Of a DNA stretch of 64,000 nucleotides, positions 59,925 through 64,000 are shown in pieces. Source of the stretch: Pedobacter cryotolerans. Its GTDB lineage: Bacteria > Bacteroidota > Bacteroidia > Sphingobacteriales > Sphingobacteriaceae. The stretch spans positions 186,001-250,000 of the forward strand of contig NZ_SWBO01000005.1 in the NCBI RefSeq assembly GCF_005116475.1, given 5' to 3'. Both the position numbers and the translations under genes were made by a program. Below the pieces are notes generated by a model. The model was not told the DNA's origin. It saw only the letters and a list, made by a program, of their open reading frames with translations, and ran no database searches. Every line of letters starts with the position of its first letter. Positions within the stretch are counted from its first letter, which is position 1.

Positions 59925-59970
59925 TGTTAATTAAACATTGAAAAGAGTAAAAAGTTCGGTTAACATTAAA

Positions 59971-60813
59971 TTAAAGTAACTCTGTTAGTTTAAATGTATC
60001 TTTTATTCTAACTCCTTTTTCAGTTTGCTGTACCGTACAACATTCGTTATTTGGATCGTGTTCTAAGTATAAAATATATTCATTGGCAGCCGCTTCTTCT
60101 AAAAACTCCTTTTTTTCTTTTAATGTTTGTAGCGGAAACATGTCGTAGGCCATTACATAAGGCAATGGGATGTGTCCAACAGAAGGCAATAAATCTGCCA
60201 TGTAAACAATGGTTTTATCGTTATATTGCAATTGTGGCAACATCATGGCGTCTGTATGTCCGTACGCAAAGCGGATTTTAATTCCTTCATGAAATAAAAC
60301 GCCATCTTGCGAAGGAATAAATCTCAATTGTCCGCTTTCTTGAATTGGAACAATATTTTCTTTTAAAAAAGATGCCTTTTCTCTTGCGTTTGGATGAATT
60401 GCCCAATCCCAGTGTTGTTGGTTAGTCCAGTACAGTGCATTTTTAAACGCAGGGCGATATTTATCTCCATATTTTTCGATAGAACCACCACAATGATCGA
60501 AATGCAAATGCGTTAAAAATACATCGGTGATATCATCTCGGCTAAATCCAGCGGCAGCTAAAGATTTATCCAAAGTATCATCGCCATGCAAATAATAGTG
60601 ACCTAAAAATTTATCATCTTGTTTATTTCCAATACCATTATCCACTAAAATTAGTCTGCTGCCATCTTCAATCAATAGGCAACGCATGGCCCAAGTGCAT
60701 AAGTTATTGGCATCAGCCGGATTGCTTTTTTGCCAGATAGATTTAGGTACAACGCCAAACATTGCGCCACCATCTAATTTAAATAAGCCGGTATTTATAG
60801 TGTGTAATTTCAT
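59971..60813 (-). CDS. MBL-fold metallo-hydrolase
   Basis: About 280 residues from ATG 60813; an upstream frame adds 20 residues encoded by a GC-rich repeat. Zinc motifs: FLTHLHFDHCGG (HxHxDH), AYGHTDAMMLP (third His), YMADLLPS (Asp) and YLEHDP (last His). The family includes lactonases and other hydrolases; quorum-quenching lactonases share the HxHxDH but substrate cannot be fixed. First gene of an operon with the phosphoesterase, outer-membrane protein and acetyltransferase. Confidence 0.92.
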   Translation of the reverse strand: MKLHTINTGLFKLDGGAMFGVVPKSIWQKSNPADANNLCTWAMRCLLIEDGSRLILVDNGIGNKQDDKFLGHYYLHGDDTLDKSLAAAGFSRDDITDVFLTHLHFDHCGGSIEKYGDKYRPAFKNALYWTNQQHWDWAIHPNAREKASFLKENIVPIQESGQLRFIPSQDGVLFHEGIKIRFAYGHTDAMMLPQLQYNDKTIVYMADLLPSVGHIPLPYVMAYDMFPLQTLKEKKEFLEEAAANEYILYLEHDPNNECCTVQQTEKGVRIKDTFKLTELL

Positions 60814-60815
60814 AA

Positions 60816-60946
60816 GCCCTTCCCAACCCTCCCCGCCATGGCGGTAGGGCTTTAGTTTGCACCCAAAATACAAAAAAAACCTTTAGCTTTTGCCAAAGGT
60901 TTTCAGAGTTTATCCTAAGCCTCCCCTCGGGGGAGGTTGGTGGGGC
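60816..60946. repeat. Two C-rich repeats around the lpdA terminator
   Basis: GCCCTTCCCAACCCTCCCCG...GGCGGTAGGGC (60816-60850) lies before the MBL gene, and GCCTCCCCTCGGGGGAGGTT followed by GGTGGGGC (60918-60945) directly follows the lpdA stop. AAACCTTTAGCTTTTGCCAA followed by AGGTTTT (60877-60903) is a terminator for lpdA on the minus strand. Confidence 0.65.
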
Positions 60947-60948
60947 TT

Positions 60949-62337
60949 TTACAAGTGAATTACTTCGCCATACGCATCAGCGGCAGCTTCCATAATTGCT
61001 TCGCTCATGGTTGGGTGTGGGTGTACAGCTTTAATCATTTCATGACCTGTAGTTTCTAATTTACGAGCCACAACAATTTCAGCAATCATTTCGGTAACGT
61101 TAGCACCAATCATGTGTGCACCTAATAATTCTCCGTATTTAGCATCGAAAATTAGTTTAACGAAACCATCTTTTGCACCAGCAGCACTAGCTTTACCTGA
61201 TGCCGAGAAAGGAAATTTACCAATTTTTAATTCGTAACCAGCTGCCTTTGCTGCTTTTTCTGTATAACCAACAGAAGCAACTTCAGGTGAGCAATAAGTA
61301 CATCCTGGGATATTGTTGTAATCTAAAGGTTCTACGTGCTGCCCAGCAATTTTCTCTACACAAATAATTCCTTCTGCAGATGCAACGTGAGCCAAAGATT
61401 GACCGCCAACAACATCGCCTATGGCATAATAACCTTTTACTGTTGTGTTGTAAAATTCATCAACAACTATTTTGCCTTTTTCAGTTTTGATACCTGTTTC
61501 TTCTAAACCTAAGTTTTCGATATTTGCTATTACACCAGCAGCTGAAAGTACGATATCACATTCTATCGTTTGCATGCCTGATGCAGTTTTAACCTGAACT
61601 TTACATCCAGCGCCAGTTGTGTCAACAGACTCAACACTTGCCGATGTCATGATTTCGATACCCGTTTTCTTTAAACTGCGCAAAAGTTGTTTAGAAACAT
61701 CTTCATCCTCTACCGGAACAATGTTTTCCATAAACTCTACGATGGTTACTTTTGTACCCATTGTAGCGTAGAAATAGGCAAACTCGACACCAATAGCTCC
61801 AGAACCTACCACAACCATAGATTTTGGTTGTTCAGGTAAAACCATTGCTTGGCGGTAGCCGATTACTTTTTTGCCGTCTTGCTTTAAGTTTGGCAATTCT
61901 CTAGAACGAGCACCGGTAGCAATTACTATATTTTTTGCTGTTAATTCTTTTTGAGCACCATCTGCACCTTTAACATCTACTTTATTGCCTGCCTTAACTT
62001 TGGCAGTGCCCATAATAACGTCGATTTTGTTTTTCTTCATCAAAAACTGAACGCCTTTACTCATGCCTTCTGCAACACCGCGACTACGTTTTACAACTGC
62101 TGCGAAATCTGCTGTAGCTTCTGGAGCATTAATGCCGTAATCTGCAGCGTGGTTAATGTATTCGAAAACTTGAGCACTTTTTAACAAAGCTTTAGTAGGT
62201 ATACAACCCCAGTTTAGGCAAATGCCTCCTAAAGACTCACGTTCTATAATTGCAGTTTTTAAACCCAATTGAGAAGCTCTTATTGCAGTAACATATCCGC
62301 CCGGACCGCTACCTATTACAATTAAATCGTAGTTCAT
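60949..62337 (-). CDS. lpdA: Dihydrolipoyl dehydrogenase
   Basis: The E3 flavoprotein of 2-oxo acid dehydrogenase complexes and the glycine cleavage system; re-oxidises dihydrolipoamide with NAD. The 462 residues show FAD-binding VIGSGPGGYVTAIRASQLG, the redox disulfide GGICLNWGCIPTKALL, NAD-binding VVGSGAIGVEFAYFYATMG, YAIGDVVGG and the C-terminal catalytic AVHPHPTMSEAIMEA. No E1 or E2 genes are adjacent. A terminator follows. Confidence 0.97.
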   Translation of the reverse strand: MNYDLIVIGSGPGGYVTAIRASQLGLKTAIIERESLGGICLNWGCIPTKALLKSAQVFEYINHAADYGINAPEATADFAAVVKRSRGVAEGMSKGVQFLMKKNKIDVIMGTAKVKAGNKVDVKGADGAQKELTAKNIVIATGARSRELPNLKQDGKKVIGYRQAMVLPEQPKSMVVVGSGAIGVEFAYFYATMGTKVTIVEFMENIVPVEDEDVSKQLLRSLKKTGIEIMTSASVESVDTTGAGCKVQVKTASGMQTIECDIVLSAAGVIANIENLGLEETGIKTEKGKIVVDEFYNTTVKGYYAIGDVVGGQSLAHVASAEGIICVEKIAGQHVEPLDYNNIPGCTYCSPEVASVGYTEKAAKAAGYELKIGKFPFSASGKASAAGAKDGFVKLIFDAKYGELLGAHMIGANVTEMIAEIVVARKLETTGHEMIKAVHPHPTMSEAIMEAAADAYGEVIHL

Positions 62338-62612
62338 ATTTTTAAAAAAGAAGAAAACTAAATTAATACGGTGTCAAAATTAAAAAAAATGTTGGTTAAA
62401 ATAAGTTTAATGATTGCCTGTCACCTAGTTTTGACAAAAAAAAGGTTAATTAAAATGATTTAAACCAGAAAAACGGGCAAAATGCCATATTAGAAAACTA
62501 TTGATAAACTGATAGTTACATAATTTAACCTGTATGTTAAGTGTTGATAAGTTTTCGGTAGAATTAATAATTATTTAACATTGGAAACAAACAAGTGAAC
62601 GAAATAAATATT

Positions 62613-62620
62613 TACCTTTG
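62613..62620 (+). promoter_or_regulatory. -7 promoter element of the TonB-dependent receptor gene
   Basis: TACCTTTG (TAnnTTTG) lies 49 bases before the ATG at 62670, giving a leader of about 40-45 bases. The spacer region 62338-62612 is AT-rich with no other feature seen. Confidence 0.55.
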
Positions 62621-62669
62621 TGGCGTTATTTTAACATATTTTAACAAAACAAAAAATAATTAAAAGAGT

Positions 62670-64000
62670 ATGAAGAAATCTTTACTATTAAAAATTGTAG
62701 TAATTGTTCTTGCCTTTGTTGGATTTATTGGTTCTACAAATGCGCAGGTTACTACATCGTCAATGGCTGGTCTTATCAAAGACGCCAAAGGACCTTTGCC
62801 TGGGGCAAGTATAAAAGCTGTCCATACCCCTTCAGGTACAACCTACGCTGTTGCTACCAACAATGATGGAAGATTTTCTATCGGCAATATGAGAGTAGGC
62901 GGTCCATATACTATTGAAATCAGCTATATTGGTTTTAAAACTAGTAAAATTCAGGACATTTATTTAAAGTTAGGTGATATCTATACTTTAAATTATATGC
63001 TTGATGATTCTGGAAACACATTAAGTGAAGTTACTATTAGTGGAACTAAACCTACTGGTGTTCAACAAAAAACTGGCGCTAGTACAAACATTTCAAATCG
63101 TGATTTAGCTACTTTGCCAACTATTTCTAGAAGTATTACTGATTTTACTCGTTTAACTCCTCAAGCTAATGGTAATAGCTTTGGTGGTAGAGATGGTAGG
63201 TATAACAACATTCAAGTAGATGGAGCTAACTTAAATAACAACTTTGGTTTAAGTAATGATCCTCTTCCAGGTGGAGGTTCTCAACCTATTTCTTTAGATG
63301 CTTATGATCAAATTTCTGTAAATATTGCACCTTACGATGTAAGACAAGCAGGTTTTACAGGTGCAAACATTAGCGCGGTAACTAAAAGTGGTACCAACAC
63401 TTTTCACGGTGGTGCTTATGGTTTATATCGTGACCAAAGTTTCTTAGGAACTAATGTAGGTAGCAATGATATTTCTTCTCAAATTGTTGATTCGAAATCT
63501 CAAACTTATGGATTTACTTTAGGTGGTCCAATCATTAAAAACAAATTATTCTTCTTTGTAAATGCTGAAAAAGAAGAAAATCAAGCTCCTGGTATTGCTT
63601 TCTCACCAACAGGTGGGTCAGGTTTAGGAACGGTTTCTTCAACCACAGTAGCTGATTTAAAAACAGTTTCTGATTATTTAAATACTAAATTTGGCTACCA
63701 AACTGGAGCTTATGATAACTTTCCATCATTTGGAAGAGATAATCACAAGATTTTAGCAAAAATTGATTGGAACATTAATAACAATCATAAATTATCATTA
63801 AAATTTAGTGATTTTAGAGGTACTGATGATCAGACTTTAAATGCTACTAGTGTGCCTAATGGAGGTGGTTTTAGAGTAACTGGACAAGGAAGTGCGCTTG
63901 CAAGAGCACCTAACAATAGATTTGGTCCAAGATCATTTTCTTATGAAAATGCCAACTATGGTTTCTTAAACACGACTAGAAGTGGAACTTTAGAGCTAAA
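62670..64000 (+). CDS. Oar/SusC-like TonB-dependent receptor (5' part)
   Basis: The frame starts at ATG 62670 and runs off the right edge; 443 residues are visible. Residues 1-26 are a Sec signal (LLKIVVIVLAFVGFIGSTNA-QV). A carboxypeptidase-regulatory-like beta-sandwich follows (about 32-115; MAGLIKDAKGPLPGASIKAV, GRFSIGNMRVGGPYTIEISY), then a plug domain (about 135-235; ISNRDLATLPTISRSITDFT, QVDGANLNNNFGL, ISVNIAPYDVRQAGFTGANI, SAVTKSGTNTFHGGAYG) and the start of the barrel (LGGPIIKNKLFFFVNAE). The APYDVRQAGFTG and KSGTNTFHG phrases are those of the Oar subgroup. Ligand unknown; energised by TonB. Confidence 0.93.
   Translation, partial: MKKSLLLKIVVIVLAFVGFIGSTNAQVTTSSMAGLIKDAKGPLPGASIKAVHTPSGTTYAVATNNDGRFSIGNMRVGGPYTIEISYIGFKTSKIQDIYLKLGDIYTLNYMLDDSGNTLSEVTISGTKPTGVQQKTGASTNISNRDLATLPTISRSITDFTRLTPQANGNSFGGRDGRYNNIQVDGANLNNNFGLSNDPLPGGGSQPISLDAYDQISVNIAPYDVRQAGFTGANISAVTKSGTNTFHGGAYGLYRDQSFLGTNVGSNDISSQIVDSKSQTYGFTLGGPIIKNKLFFFVNAEKEENQAPGIAFSPTGGSGLGTVSSTTVADLKTVSDYLNTKFGYQTGAYDNFPSFGRDNHKILAKIDWNINNNHKLSLKFSDFRGTDDQTLNATSVPNGGGFRVTGQGSALARAPNNRFGPRSFSYENANYGFLNTTRSGTLEL

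Noticed and set aside
1..64000. tRNA, rRNA, transposase, integrase or prophage genes
   Set aside because: I scanned gaps and gene products and found no cloverleaf-like or rRNA-like sequence and no recombinase or phage structural protein; short or divergent RNAs could still be missed by eye.

Overview
The window is about 64 kb of AT-rich chromosomal DNA from a Bacteroidota bacterium, most likely a Sphingobacteriaceae member close to Pedobacter. The evidence is the gene content (a short primary sigma factor without region 1.1, DUF4290 beside murA, an Oar/SusC-type TonB receptor, BlaI/M56 pair, DUF255 and DUF2975 proteins), promoters of the Bacteroidota form TTTG-N19-TAnnTTTG, few Shine-Dalgarno sequences, and many dispersed palindromic intergenic repeats. 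No tRNA, rRNA, transposase, integrase or CRISPR array was seen. Both edges cut genes: a secreted protein (left) and a TonB-dependent receptor (right).

Layout. 1-11.8 kb is housekeeping: tgt-LptF/G-EamA operon, a GT2 glycosyltransferase, rsmG, a BlaI/M56 sensor pair, dprA and a PLP/CBS-domain synthase. 12.1-14.2 kb holds murA, with an Asp at the usual catalytic Cys, and DUF4290. 14.4-27.4 kb is an accessory stretch mixed with core genes: a 'mobile mystery' A/B pair (HTH + Fic), a UvrD-type helicase, an Mrr-like endonuclease, two more Fic proteins, two bacterial PH-domain proteins, an M20 dipeptidase, and a two-gene unit coding for a stand-alone GGDEF-like domain coupled to an unknown 473-aa protein. 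This last unit is my best candidate for an undescribed signalling or defence system. 27.4-36.6 kb holds a GH25 lysozyme, a GIN-domain protein, a dipeptide epimerase, a DUF255 protein, SlyD and AsnRS. 36.7-39.2 kb has two histidine kinases tail to tail. 40.2-46.7 kb has sucC, a regulator/membrane-protein cluster with a shared operator, and LolD. 46.8-55.1 kb has a degenerate HAD protein with a Rossmann-like partner, several hydrolases, an aldo/keto reductase, PhzF and GAPDH. 55.2-62.3 kb has rpoD, a DUF2975-HTH operon, a four-gene operon (MBL, metallophosphoesterase, outer-membrane protein, GNAT) and lpdA.

How it fits together. Cell-envelope functions dominate (LPS export, peptidoglycan synthesis and recycling, lipoprotein release, outer-membrane receptor), with central metabolism (sucC, gap, lpdA) and regulation. 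Several accessory genes carry clear palindromic operators next to their own start (mobile mystery A, the 364-aa Fic protein, BlaI, the winged-helix cluster), which suggests self-repressed cassettes. Intergenic space is filled by three or more families of short inverted repeats, several of them sitting directly on stop codons, and by one eight-unit run of the heptamer CCCTAAA.
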